From NCBI GenBank assembly GCA_000492175.2, contig CP097573.1:1-64000 (forward strand): DNA of 64,000 nt, given 5' to 3'. Shown piece after piece: positions 33,512 through 42,583 of this stretch (the stretch's first letter is position 1; each line of letters begins with the position of its first letter). Both the position numbers and the translations under genes were made by a program. This DNA is from Firmicutes bacterium ASF500. GTDB lineage: Bacteria; Bacillota; Clostridia; Oscillospirales; Oscillospiraceae. Under the pieces are notes generated by a model, which was not told where the DNA came from, searched no databases, and was given only the letters and a program-made list of their open reading frames with translations.

Positions 33512-34969
33512 TCAAGCGTCCGGCTCGCCTAAAACATCCATCGGCTGGACGCTGCTGGGGATGAGGGGGCGGTAGCGGCTGGTCCCCAGGGTTTTTTGGT
33601 GCTCCTCCCGGGCCTTTGCAAGCAGCTCAGGCTGACAGAGCAGGTCGATAGCGGCCCCGGCGATTACCTTTCCGGCCAGCAGCATCCCCTTGTGGGCGAT
33701 GGAGCTCTTGCCCTGAGCGGCCAGCTGCCAGGAGTGGCCGGGGGTGCCGGCGCACATGGTCACGGTGGCCACCTGGGCGGTGGGACAGACCCAGCTGACA
33801 TCCCCTACGTCGGAGGAGGAGGGCAGCACATACTTCACCGGCACGTAGGGGAGGGCCACGTCGTAGATGGCCTTGCCCAGGTAGGCCGCAGCCATCGCCT
33901 CCCCCTTGGGGCCCATCATGCCGGCGGCGGTCTGGAGCAGACTGTTGGGCCGCTGGATGGTGTTGTTCAAGGCCTCCGCCCAGGCCCACTCCTCCGGGGT
34001 GTAGGAGGGGGCTCCCAGGCTGAGCAGATTTTCCCCCAGCACCCCGCCCAGGGTGTGGTTGGGCAGGATGTTATAGGCGGCCTTAAAGGAGGTCTCCTCC
34101 ACCTGAGTTTCGGTCATCATGGCCGCGCCCTGGGCGACCTTCTGGACCCGGTGGTAAATTTCCTCCACCTGCTCCGCCCGGGGGGCGCGGATGAGGTACA
34201 CCGCCTCGGCCTCGGGCTGGACCACGTTGGGGGCGGCCCCGCCGGTGTTGGTGATGGCGTAATGAATCCGGGCCTCCTGAATGATGTGCTCCCGCAGGTA
34301 CTGCACCCCGGTGTTCATCAGCTCCAGGGCGTCCAGGGCGCTGCGGCCCAGGTGGGGGGCGCTGGCGGCGTGGGAGGCCGTCCCGTGGAACCGGAAGGAG
34401 ACCTGATAGTTGGCCAGGGTGGACACCGGCGGGGCGATGTTGACGGTGGCCGGGTGCCAAGTCAGGGCGCAGTCCAGGCCGTCGAAGGCACCGTCCCGGG
34501 CCATGAAGGCCTTGCCGGAGCCGCCCTCCTCGCCGGGACAGCCATAGCAGATCACCGTCCCCGGCTGGCCGGAGGCTTTTAGGTACTCCTTGACCGCCAC
34601 CGCCGCCGCCAGCGCCCCCCCGCCCAGCAGGTTGTGGCCGCAGGCGTGACCGGGCGCGCCCTTCTGAGCCGGGGAGGGCTCCAGAGCGCCGGCGGTCTGG
34701 CTCATGTTGGGCAGGGCGTCGTACTCGGCCAGAATGCCGATTTTAGGGGAGCCGGAGCCAAAGCTGGCGGCAAAGGCGGTGTCCATCCCGGCCATGCCCC
34801 GCTGGACGGTGAAGCCCTCCGCCTCCAGCGCCTGGCACAGCAGGCTTGCGGCGGTGTGCTCCTGGAAGGCGGTTTCCGGGGCGTCAAAGATGGCGTCGCT
34901 GACGCGGCAAAACTGCTCCGCCTTCCGGTCGATCTCATGCAGCGCCTGATTTTTTAAGGTATTGTCCAC
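33512..34969 (-). CDS. M20 family amidohydrolase (AbgB-like)
   Basis: A GTG at 34969 with AAAGGTGAT is the preferred start (MDNTLKNQALHEID), giving 485 residues. It is an M20 metallo-amidohydrolase: GHACGHNLLGGGA carries metal-binding His/Asp-equivalent residues, GCPGEEGGSGK the Glu-Glu pair, and a dimerisation domain (VSFRFHGTASHAASAPH) interrupts the catalytic domain. The closest named relatives are p-aminobenzoyl-glutamate hydrolase subunit B types, which cleave N-acyl amino acids. It reads divergently from a regulator and near a C45 hydrolase and GPH transporter, which suggests uptake and cleavage of an amide substrate. Confidence 0.88.
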   Translation of the reverse strand: MDNTLKNQALHEIDRKAEQFCRVSDAIFDAPETAFQEHTAASLLCQALEAEGFTVQRGMAGMDTAFAASFGSGSPKIGILAEYDALPNMSQTAGALEPSPAQKGAPGHACGHNLLGGGALAAAVAVKEYLKASGQPGTVICYGCPGEEGGSGKAFMARDGAFDGLDCALTWHPATVNIAPPVSTLANYQVSFRFHGTASHAASAPHLGRSALDALELMNTGVQYLREHIIQEARIHYAITNTGGAAPNVVQPEAEAVYLIRAPRAEQVEEIYHRVQKVAQGAAMMTETQVEETSFKAAYNILPNHTLGGVLGENLLSLGAPSYTPEEWAWAEALNNTIQRPNSLLQTAAGMMGPKGEAMAAAYLGKAIYDVALPYVPVKYVLPSSSDVGDVSWVCPTAQVATVTMCAGTPGHSWQLAAQGKSSIAHKGMLLAGKVIAGAAIDLLCQPELLAKAREEHQKTLGTSRYRPLIPSSVQPMDVLGEPDA

Positions 34970-35011
34970 AATAATCACCTTTCCTTTTCGGTTTCCATGT
35001 GTTAGAATAAA

Positions 35012-35034
35012 GGACACAGTATCAATCAGTGTCC
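35012..35034. promoter_or_regulatory. Operator candidate between amidohydrolase and regulator
   Basis: GGACAC (35012-35017) and GTGTCC (35029-35034) are perfect inverted half-sites 11 bases apart in the divergent promoter region. A TAGAAT -10-like box for the regulator lies at 35003-35008, so binding here would cover its transcription start. A related repeat lies at 38829-38861. Confidence 0.55.
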
Positions 35035-35055
35035 GAAATAATGGAGGGTATGCCT

Positions 35056-36351
35056 GTGAAAATCGCTGTTTTAACGCCGCGCCATTCCCTGCCCATGATC
35101 CAAGAGGTTCTGCAAAAAAACGGGATTCTGTCCCAGTTCGGGCTGGTGGTCTACGGCAGCCTGACCCAGCTGCCCGACCAGTACGACGGGGTGAAGGACA
35201 AGGCCCAGGGGATTCTGGTCACCGGGAAGCTGCCATGGCGGTTTCTGATGGCCAAGCGGCCCAACCTGGAGCTGCCCGTCACCTGCATCGCCCACTCCCG
35301 CCTGCGCTCCTGCCTCTATCTGCTCCGCCACCTCATCGACCACCCGGACATCCCCCTGGGGGAGACCTTTTGCGATTTCATCCACGAGATCGGGGATTAT
35401 GCCACGTACGCCGACCTCCTGCCCCCCGGCCAGCTGCCCTACACCATGTTCATCACCGGGGCCACCGAGCGCTTGATCGAGGAGACCGCCGGCCATGTGG
35501 AGGAGCTGTACCGTCAGAAGAAAATCAAGATGGCCTATCTCACCATCACTCAGCTCTATATCAGCCTCAGCGAGCGGGGGGTCCCCTGCCAGCACATCGG
35601 CATCCAGCCGGAGGACATCCTTCAGGCCGCACAGGAGGCCCTGCGGCGGGGAAGCCTGGAGCGGAGGGACAGCCGGGCGGCGGTGGCGGTCCTGCTGGAG
35701 TACGGGAGCAGTCAAGAGGGGGAGGCGGAGCTGGAGTACCGGGAGGCCACCCTGATGAAGGCCCTGGTGGACTACAAGCGGACCCTCCCAGACCCCAGAG
35801 AGATGACCATCAGCCGGGGGGCTCAAGTGATTGAGGTGAACCTGACAGCCGACTCAGAGGACCGCTCCCCCCAGGCGGTACAGCTGCTCCAGGGGCTGGA
35901 GGAGGGGACCTATCAGAACGCGGGGGTGGGTCTGGGCCCGGACGTGATGAGCGCCCGGGAGCGGGGGGAGCGGGCCCTGAGCCACGCCCGAAGCTTCGGC
36001 CTGGGCAGTGCCTTCAGCTGGAGCCGAGACCGGCTCACCGGCCCCCTGCTGGACCCCAAGTGCGTCACCCTGGACGGCGGTCTGCTGGCCCTGTCCGGGG
36101 ATACGGCCAAGCGGCTGAACATCAGCCCCATGAACTATATCCGCCTGCTGGTCCTCTTCCACCGGGAGGAGGAGGCCATCACCTCGGAGAAGGTGGCGGA
36201 GTTCCTGAACATCACCGCCCGCAGCGCCAACCGAATCCTGGCCTCCCTCCTGGCCGACGGCGTGCTGGAGGAGCTGCCCCGACTGGACGCCCAGGGGCCG
36301 GGCCGGCCCACCCGGCGGTACACCCTGACCAACCGTCTGCGGGCGGAGTAA
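35056..36351 (+). CDS. Winged-helix transcriptional regulator with large sensor domain
   Basis: A GTG at 35056 (MKIAVLTPRHSLPMIQ) has GGAGG eight bases before; the ATG at 35050 is too close to that site. The 431-residue protein has an N-terminal alpha/beta sensor (about 1-150; a PrpR-N/receiver-like start), a middle helical region, and a C-terminal winged helix (about 370-425: EEAITSEKVAEFLNITARSANRILASLLADG, then a GRPTRRYTLT wing). It is unusual in size and was not matched to a named family. It probably senses a small ligand and controls the divergent amidohydrolase and the C45-GPH operon. Confidence 0.75.
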   Translation: MKIAVLTPRHSLPMIQEVLQKNGILSQFGLVVYGSLTQLPDQYDGVKDKAQGILVTGKLPWRFLMAKRPNLELPVTCIAHSRLRSCLYLLRHLIDHPDIPLGETFCDFIHEIGDYATYADLLPPGQLPYTMFITGATERLIEETAGHVEELYRQKKIKMAYLTITQLYISLSERGVPCQHIGIQPEDILQAAQEALRRGSLERRDSRAAVAVLLEYGSSQEGEAELEYREATLMKALVDYKRTLPDPREMTISRGAQVIEVNLTADSEDRSPQAVQLLQGLEEGTYQNAGVGLGPDVMSARERGERALSHARSFGLGSAFSWSRDRLTGPLLDPKCVTLDGGLLALSGDTAKRLNISPMNYIRLLVLFHREEEAITSEKVAEFLNITARSANRILASLLADGVLEELPRLDAQGPGRPTRRYTLTNRLRAE

Positions 36352-36357
36352 ACGCAG

Positions 36358-37434
36358 TTAAAAGGGGAGCTGTCCCGCCGGCTGGTCGGCAGGATTTCCC
36401 CGCCCAAAGGACTCCCGGGTGAAAAAGAGCACGGTGGTGCCCAGCCCGTCCTGAATTTTCTTCCGGCAGATCACCGGCTCGTCAGCGAGGATTTCCAAAA
36501 GGTCCCGGTTGTCCACCCGTCCGTATCGGGACAGCATGGCCTCCAGAAGCTGTTCTCCATACAGCTGGCGCTTTTTGGAATAGGCGGGCTTTCGCAGATA
36601 TGGAATCCAGTCCACATAGTCGAACTGGTTGCTCTGGACCAGCGTCCGTTTGACCTGGCAGATACGCTGTTCGCTGGGAATGGCCTGAGCGGCGGAGACG
36701 GTGGAGGCGTCGCTGACGATGAGGTTGTAGGAGAAGGGACTGCGGCCCTGCTCGTCGGTCATGGCCCGAAGGCTGTCGATAGACCGCTCCCGGCGCAGGG
36801 CCCGGCGGACCAGGACGGAGCGGGGGGTCATCACCGGGGCGGGGCAGAGGCTCTTTATGACGCTGACCGTCATGCACACCCCCGCCTCGTTTTTCCCCAC
36901 CGCCATCCCCAGACTGCCCCCGGGGCGGTAGAGGAAGGCCTCCGGCTCTGAGGCGGTCCGCTGGTGGACAAAGGCGTCCGCTATGGTCAGCTTGGGGTCG
37001 GAGTCGTAGTTCTGTCCGTGGGTGGTGGAGCCGTCGGCGTTGATACAGGCGAAATTGGTGCATCCGGTGAGGGAGGTCCCCAGCCCCCGGGACTCAATCT
37101 GGTGGGTCAGGTCGATGCCGAAGGACTGGAGGGCCAGCTCATCCAGCTCCATCTCCTCCCCGGAGGCGGCTGAATAGCCCTCCCGCATCCCCATAATCTC
37201 CTCCATGTCCTGGGGAGGGATCGCGCTCTGATACCCGGCGATGGCCTGGGCCAGCAGTTCTCTGACCGAATTTTCTAAATTCCGGGACAGCGCCGCCTGA
37301 TACAGCGTTCGGGCCGCTGAGATCTGCCGGTGCAGGCCCTGGCCGATGGCATAGCCCAGATCATGCCTGCTCTGCCCCTGGGCGTAGAGGTAGTCCTGCC
37401 CGTTGGAGCTGCGCCATTCAAATTTACGTTCCAC
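36358..37434 (-). CDS. C45 family autoproteolytic acyltransferase/hydrolase (AAT-like)
   Basis: The 358-residue protein starts at a GTG behind GGAGTGA. It carries the AAT/C45 signature SLTGCTNFACINADGSTTHGQNYD, in which the Cys of GCTNF is the expected N-terminal nucleophile after self-cleavage, so the residues before it would form the small alpha chain. The family splits or makes amide bonds (acyl-CoA:6-APA acyltransferase, conjugated-bile-type and N-acyl substrates). It lies 6 bases after the GPH transporter and is co-transcribed with it. Confidence 0.85.
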   Translation of the reverse strand: MERKFEWRSSNGQDYLYAQGQSRHDLGYAIGQGLHRQISAARTLYQAALSRNLENSVRELLAQAIAGYQSAIPPQDMEEIMGMREGYSAASGEEMELDELALQSFGIDLTHQIESRGLGTSLTGCTNFACINADGSTTHGQNYDSDPKLTIADAFVHQRTASEPEAFLYRPGGSLGMAVGKNEAGVCMTVSVIKSLCPAPVMTPRSVLVRRALRRERSIDSLRAMTDEQGRSPFSYNLIVSDASTVSAAQAIPSEQRICQVKRTLVQSNQFDYVDWIPYLRKPAYSKKRQLYGEQLLEAMLSRYGRVDNRDLLEILADEPVICRKKIQDGLGTTVLFFTRESFGRGNPADQPAGQLPF

Positions 37435-37440
37435 AGCTGG

Positions 37441-38808
37441 TCACTCCTTTTTCATATGTTCCTGAATGGGATAGAGGGCCATCCCCGCGTAGGAGGCCAC
37501 ATCAGAGATAATGGTGGGGATACTCATGCACAGCACAATGGTGGTGAGTACCAGGGGGGTCTGGACGGTGTTGGCCTCAAAGCCCACCAGGTCCAAAACG
37601 GCGGAGGAGAGGAAGCCCCCCAGGGCGTTGCAGAGCTTGTTGGAGAAGGTGAAGGTGGAGGCCACCAGCCCGGCGCTGACGATTCCGGAGAGCTTGTAGC
37701 CAAAGTCCACGCAGTCGGGCAGCATCATAAAGGCGATAATGTTGCACAGCATCCCGCTGGCCCGGGCCACGGAGTAGGTCACCAGGATCAGCGTCTCATG
37801 CCCTGGACCGAAGAGCAGCAAAACGATGGGGAATACGATGTGAATCAATGTGGCCGCCTTAAAAATATCCCGCTTGTTGAACCGCTTGGTCAGGAAGGGG
37901 GCGGCGATGAAGATGGGCACGGTGAGGGCGGTGGCGATGGCGCCCGCGGCGGAGATGAAGCCCATATCCTCCAGGACGTATTTGGCATAGTAGTTTTGGG
38001 TGGAGCTGAGGCAGGTGTCGGCGAAATTGTTGGTCCCGAAGGCGATTACCAGCATCAGCAGGGCCTTGTTGCCCAGGACCACAGTTGACCGCTCCTTTAA
38101 GGTATACCGCCGTCCCTCTGGGTTGGCGTTGGCCTGCTGGGCAATCTCCCTGGTGTCAAAGCGGCGGATGGAGTAGGCGCACACCCACATGCTGGCGGCC
38201 ACAATGACCGCGAAGAGGCCGATCATCCTCTGCCAGCCGGCGGCTGTGCCCCCACCGCCCAGCGCGTCCACAAGCTGATGAGCGTAGGCCACGATCAGCC
38301 CCACCGTCGCGCTGACCAGCTTGCCCACCGCGACGATCACATTTCTCCGCTGGCGGTTGTCGCTCAAGAGGGCCACCACCGACTGATAGGGCATGACGGT
38401 GAGGGTGAAGCCCACCGACCACAGGCAGTAGACCACCAGGTAGTAGGCCACTCGGGCCGTGCTGGGCAGAGGGACGGCGGTGAACAGCAGGATGTATGTC
38501 ACAGCGGACATCAGCCCGCCGAACATCATGTAGGGGCGGTAGCGCCCCCAGCGGCTGACCGTCCGGTCGGACAGAGCGCCGATCAGCGGGTCGCAGACGG
38601 CGTCCAGCGCCTTGGAGACCAGATAGATGCCCCCCGCCGCCGCCGCCGACAGCCCGGCCACATCGGTTAAAAAGTAGATCACATAGGCCGCGACGACCAT
38701 GGAGGATATGTTGTTTGCCAGCCCGCCGAATCCAAAGCCGAAAATTTCCATGCGGGTAATGGGCTTTTGTGATTTTGCCTGCGGGATCGCGGTAATTGGC
38801 TCGTTCAC
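37441..38808 (-). CDS. GPH/MFS-type sugar or glycoside:cation symporter
   Basis: The 455-residue protein has 12 membrane helices and the GPH hallmarks AYVIYFLTDVAG near the start, KALDAVCDPLIGALSDRT and RWGRYRPYMMFG in the first cytoplasmic loop. GPH carriers import glycosides, uronides and, in some cases, other organic acids with Na+ or H+. The GTG start follows GAGGGTGG. A near-consensus promoter and a long inverted repeat lie just upstream. Paired with a C45 hydrolase, its substrate may be an amide or glycoconjugate rather than a simple sugar. Confidence 0.88.
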   Translation of the reverse strand: MNEPITAIPQAKSQKPITRMEIFGFGFGGLANNISSMVVAAYVIYFLTDVAGLSAAAAGGIYLVSKALDAVCDPLIGALSDRTVSRWGRYRPYMMFGGLMSAVTYILLFTAVPLPSTARVAYYLVVYCLWSVGFTLTVMPYQSVVALLSDNRQRRNVIVAVGKLVSATVGLIVAYAHQLVDALGGGGTAAGWQRMIGLFAVIVAASMWVCAYSIRRFDTREIAQQANANPEGRRYTLKERSTVVLGNKALLMLVIAFGTNNFADTCLSSTQNYYAKYVLEDMGFISAAGAIATALTVPIFIAAPFLTKRFNKRDIFKAATLIHIVFPIVLLLFGPGHETLILVTYSVARASGMLCNIIAFMMLPDCVDFGYKLSGIVSAGLVASTFTFSNKLCNALGGFLSSAVLDLVGFEANTVQTPLVLTTIVLCMSIPTIISDVASYAGMALYPIQEHMKKE

Positions 38809-38828
38809 GATGTACCACCCTCTTCTTT

Positions 38829-38861
38829 AATTTAAGACATGATATATTTATGTCCTAAATT
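38829..38861. promoter_or_regulatory. Operator candidate at the GPH-C45 promoter
   Basis: AATTTAAGACAT (38829-38840) and ATGTCCTAAATT (38850-38861) are 12-base inverted arms with one mismatch. It sits just downstream of the -10 box. The core RGACAY...RTGTCC resembles the repeat at 35012-35034, which suggests one regulator binds both. Confidence 0.6.
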
Positions 38862-38862
38862 A

Positions 38863-38891
38863 AGTATATCGACTGGACGGCCATCCGTCAA
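38863..38891 (-). promoter_or_regulatory. Promoter of the GPH-C45 operon
   Basis: On the minus strand: TTGACG (38886-38891), 17-base spacer, TATACT (38863-38868). Confidence 0.8.
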
Positions 38892-38933
38892 TATGGGAAA
38901 ATGACCACTTTACTGCCTGTGTTCTTGTAGGAA

Positions 38934-40550
38934 CTATACAAAACTGTGCTGGAATGGAGCTGACCGGCAGGGCGCTTTTCCCTCTGTCTCCGGCCATGAT
39001 GACAAAAAAGCGGGACGCAAGGTATTTACCTTGCGTCCCAGCTTGTCGAAAAATGGCCTGTCTGGTAATGAAGCCAGACAGGGCACAACGTTAATGAGGA
39101 ATAAAATGTAGGAGGAGGGTGTGGAGGAAGGCGGAGCAAAGCGCTTTCTGGCTTTCCATCTTGCCAACTTTTTGAGGTTCATGGCAGCAAATTTAAGCCT
39201 CACCCAGTTGGAAACCTGGGCCAGACCACGGTAAACGGTATAGCGCATGGCGTGTTTTTCCTTTGCATCGGCAAAAACTCGCTCAATGGTCTCTTTGCGC
39301 CTTGCATAGAGCTGCTTGTACTCCGGGGTGTACCTGGCATCATCGGCCAGTTCCTCGTAGCCCTTCCAGATGTGCCGCAGGACAGTCTTTACGAAGCTTT
39401 TGGATTTTGTACATAAATGCCGGGTGGGGCACTGGGCACAAATTTTCGGATCGCTGCGGTATTCACGGTATCCATCCCGGTTGGTGGTGCGGTAGGACAG
39501 GATGTGGTATTCTGGGCAGATCACGCAGTCATAATATTCATCATAGACGTAAGACCACCAGGGATGTCCACCCTTCATCGTCATGGGCCGCTTGTAGGCT
39601 GTAGACAATACCCGGCCATCTCGAAATACCTTTTTGCAGATATGCGGGGTCTTGTAGGCAGCGTCTGCCACCACTGTTTCCACCTCTGGAAACGATTGAA
39701 TCAATTTGTCGTAAACATCGTCAAACGCCACGCTGTCATGGACATTTCCGGGGGTGACCACTGTTTCCAATACGTAACCGCTCTTGTCACAGGCGGTATG
39801 GGCCTCATAAGCGAAGCACCGCTCGTGCTCCCCTTTTTGGAACATTCCACTCTCCGGGTCTGTGGTGGATACCGTTACTGTTTTCTGCTTTTTCGCCGCT
39901 TTCTTCCTCCGGGCCTGCTTCTTTTTTGAGGTGTTGTCCTGTTTCTTCCCTCCAGCTTTGGGTGGTTCTTCTTCATCATCCAGTGGCTTTTTTCCATGAG
40001 CCTCCCGGTCCGCGTTTACTTCCGCCAGCAGTTCTTCCTGATATCGTTTTGCTGCTGCCGGTACTTCCTGCTTCATTTTCTTCTTCAGATTTGCGCTGGC
40101 TTTGATGTGTGTCCCATCTATAAATACCGCCGCCGGGGTCAGTGCTCCCGCACTGCCCGCCTCCTCCAATATCCACTGAAACACCAACTCTATCGTTTCC
40201 GGAGTGTACCGGTGCCGGAAGTTGTAGCTCACCGTGGAAAAATGGGGCAGCTCCTCACTCAGCGTGTATCGCAGAAACCACCGGTATGCTACATCTGTCT
40301 GCGCTCTGCGCAGCGTTCCCCGCAAAGAGGTATTCCCATCCAAATGCTGCAGCAATACGATTTTGAACAGCACCACTGGGTCGATGCTCCGCCGGCCCTC
40401 TTCTTTGCTGTACGACGCCTCCACGATTTTGTACAATTTCTCGAAATCTACCGCTGCATCCACCTGCCGCAATAGATGTTCGGGCGGCACCAGGCTTTCT
40501 GTGTCCACCATTTCTATGACCCCTCGCTCATTTTTCCCTCGCTCCAACAT
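38934..40550 (-). CDS. IS1182-family transposase, copy 1
   Basis: The ATG at 40550 (MLERGKNERGVIEMV) gives 538 residues. It has the N-terminal DUF772-like domain (RRSIDPVVLFKIVLLQHLDG), the DDE-type core (AVFIDGTHIKASANLKKK; TVVADAAYKTPHICKK), a zinc-knuckle CAQCPTRHLC and the C-terminal VFADAKEKHAMRYTVYRGL helix. The frame crosses the IS terminus at 39044 (FFDKL) and borrows about 36 residues and its stop from flanking DNA. It looks intact and possibly active. Confidence 0.9.
   Translation of the reverse strand: MLERGKNERGVIEMVDTESLVPPEHLLRQVDAAVDFEKLYKIVEASYSKEEGRRSIDPVVLFKIVLLQHLDGNTSLRGTLRRAQTDVAYRWFLRYTLSEELPHFSTVSYNFRHRYTPETIELVFQWILEEAGSAGALTPAAVFIDGTHIKASANLKKKMKQEVPAAAKRYQEELLAEVNADREAHGKKPLDDEEEPPKAGGKKQDNTSKKKQARRKKAAKKQKTVTVSTTDPESGMFQKGEHERCFAYEAHTACDKSGYVLETVVTPGNVHDSVAFDDVYDKLIQSFPEVETVVADAAYKTPHICKKVFRDGRVLSTAYKRPMTMKGGHPWWSYVYDEYYDCVICPEYHILSYRTTNRDGYREYRSDPKICAQCPTRHLCTKSKSFVKTVLRHIWKGYEELADDARYTPEYKQLYARRKETIERVFADAKEKHAMRYTVYRGLAQVSNWVRLKFAAMNLKKLARWKARKRFAPPSSTPSSYILFLINVVPCLASLPDRPFFDKLGRKVNTLRPAFLSSWPETEGKAPCRSAPFQHSFV
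39008..39039 (-). terminator. Terminator-like hairpin abutting the IS1182 end
   Basis: GGGACGCAAGG and CCTTGCGTCCC around TATTTA; on the minus strand the stem is followed by GCTTTTTT. It lies four to five bases from the IS end at 39044. Confidence 0.75.
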
Positions 40551-40619
40551 TTCCCTCACCCCTTACTCCCTATTTTATCATCTTTACATGAAAATGTCTG
40601 CCAAATGGCAGACTTTTTC
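39044..40619 (-). mobile_element. IS1182-family element, copy 1 (near complete)
   Basis: Left end TGTCGAAAAATGG at 39044 matches TGTCGAAAAAGTC, the end of copy 3 at 63669, giving a shared 10-base terminal repeat. The expected right terminus is altered: after GGCAGACTTTTTC the sequence reads ATG instead of GACA, where copy 2 begins. The right boundary is therefore a rearranged IS-IS junction rather than a clean end. Confidence 0.8.
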
Positions 40620-40626
40620 ATGTAAA

Positions 40627-41689
40627 GCAGAGCCCAGACAGATATAGCATACCGGTGGTTTTTGCGATACACGCTGAGTGAGGAGCTGCCCCATTTTTCC
40701 ACGGTGAGCTACAACTTCCGGCATCGGTACACCCCGGAAACGATAGAGGCAGTGTTTCAGTGGATATTGAAAGAGGCGGAAACAGCGGGAGCACTGACCC
40801 CAGCGGCGGTATTTATAGATGGGACACACATCAAAGCCAGCGCAAATCTGAAGAAGAAAATGAAGCAGGAAGTACCGGCAGCGGCAAAACGATACCAGGA
40901 AGAACTGCTGGCGGAAGTGAACGCGGACCGGGAGGCTCATGGAAAAAAGCCACTGGATGATGAAGATGAACCACCCAAAGCCGGAGGGAAGAAACAGGAC
41001 AACACCTCAAAAAAGAAGCAGGCCCGGAGGAAGAAAGCGGCGAAAAAGCAGAAAACAGTAACGGTATCCACCACAGACCCGGAGAGTGGAATGTTCCAAA
41101 AAGGGGAGCACAAGCGGTGCTTCGCTTATGAGGCCCATACCGCCTGTGACAAGAGCGGTTACGTATTGGAAACAGTGGTCACCCCCGGAAATATCCATGA
41201 CAGCGTGGCGTTTGACGATGTTTACGACAAATTGATTCAATCGTTTCCAGAGGTGGAAACAGTGGTGGCGGACGCTGCCTACAAGACCCCGCATATCTGC
41301 AAAAAGGTATTTCGAGATGGCCGGGTATTGTCTACAGCCTACAAGCGGCCCATGACGATGAAGGGCGGACATCCCTGGTGGTCTTACGTCTATGATGAAT
41401 ATTATGACTGCGTGATCTGCCCGGAATACCACATCCTGTCCTGCCGCACCACCAACCGGGATGGATACCGTGAATACTGCAGCGATCCGAAAATTTGCGC
41501 CCAGTGCCCCACCCGGCATTTATGTACAAAATCCAAAAGCTTCGTAAAGACTGTCCTGCGGCACATCTGGAAGGGCTATGAGGAACTGGCCGATGATGCC
41601 AGATACACCCCAGAGTACAAGCAACTCTATGCAAGGCGCAAGGAGACCGTTGAGCGAGTTTTTGCCGATGCAAAGGAAAAACACGCCAT
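40627..41689 (+). pseudogene. IS1182 transposase internal fragment, copy 2
   Basis: Homology to copies 1 and 3 starts abruptly at GCAGAGCCCAGACAG (40627, within the RRAQTD codons) and ends at CACGCCAT (41689, within AKEKHAM). About 85 N-terminal codons, the C-terminal ~85 and both IS ends are missing. The fragment faces copy 1 head to head and is almost identical to it, forming a ~1.06-kb inverted repeat. Its 3' end is joined to the metallophosphoesterase gene. It cannot make active transposase. Confidence 0.88.
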
Positions 41690-42567
41690 TTCTAAGCCTG
41701 GCGGTGGCGGCCGGTATTGTGGCCGGCTGGATCGTCTGGTCCAACCGCACCTTTGAGGAGACATTTTACTTTATGAATAGCGAGAAGGTGGAGGAGCCGG
41801 TACGGCTGATTCTGCTGTCCGATCTGCATCAAAGGGAGTTTGGTCCCGGGAACGAGCGGCTGCTGGAACGGGTCCGGGCCCTGAAACCGGACGCGATCCT
41901 GATCGCGGGAGATGTGGTCAACAAGACCAAAACCGACTGGAGCTACGCCGTGGACCTCTGCAAGGGCCTTGTGGAGATCGCCCCGGTGTATTATGGAATG
42001 GGCAACCACGAGAACGAGGCGCTGTACGGCCAGGACCTGAACAAGGAATTTTTGGAGGAAAATGCCGCCCTTCTGGGGGACTCCCCGGAGGATTTTGGGC
42101 CGCTGCTTCAGGACGGGCAGAGCTGGAACGCGCTGCTGGAGACCGGGGCCCAGCTGCTACAAAACAGCTCGGTGACTGTGGACATTAAGGGAAACACGGT
42201 GCAGATCGGCGGGCTGTCCACCAACAAAAGCAGCTTCTGGCCCCACTCGGGGCAGTTTGTCTATCAGTTTGCCGGGGAGAATCCCGATGTGCTCAAGGTC
42301 CTCATCTCCCACAGACCGGAGCCGGTGATGGAATACATCCCGGATTACGACATTGACCTGGTGGTCTCCGGGCACAACCATGGCGGGATTATCCGCATTC
42401 CGGGGTCCGGCGGGCTGGTATCAGAGGATGGGCTGTTCCCCACCTACGACGGCGGCTGGTACGAGAGCGGCAGCATGTCCCTTGTGATCAGCCGGGGGCT
42501 GGGCGGACACGGCCCGGTGCCCAGAGTGTTCAACAAGCCGGAGCTCATCGTTTTGGATATCGACTGA
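41690..42567 (+). CDS. Membrane-anchored metallophosphoesterase, 5' end replaced by IS DNA
   Basis: Native coding sequence begins at 41690 inside what should be the first membrane helix (FLSLAVAAGIVAGWIVW). The calcineurin-type core is complete: LLSDLHQREFG, AGDVVNKTK, GMGNHENEA and VVSGHNHGG supply the two-metal site. The only ATG that keeps the helix is at 41578, which lies in IS sequence and adds about 38 foreign residues; internal starts would lose the anchor. It therefore may be expressed as a chimera or silenced. It is the first gene of the exopolysaccharide locus and YkuE-like enzymes there may trim lipid-linked precursors. Confidence 0.75.
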
Positions 42568-42583
42568 AGGGTGGTGCCTGACG

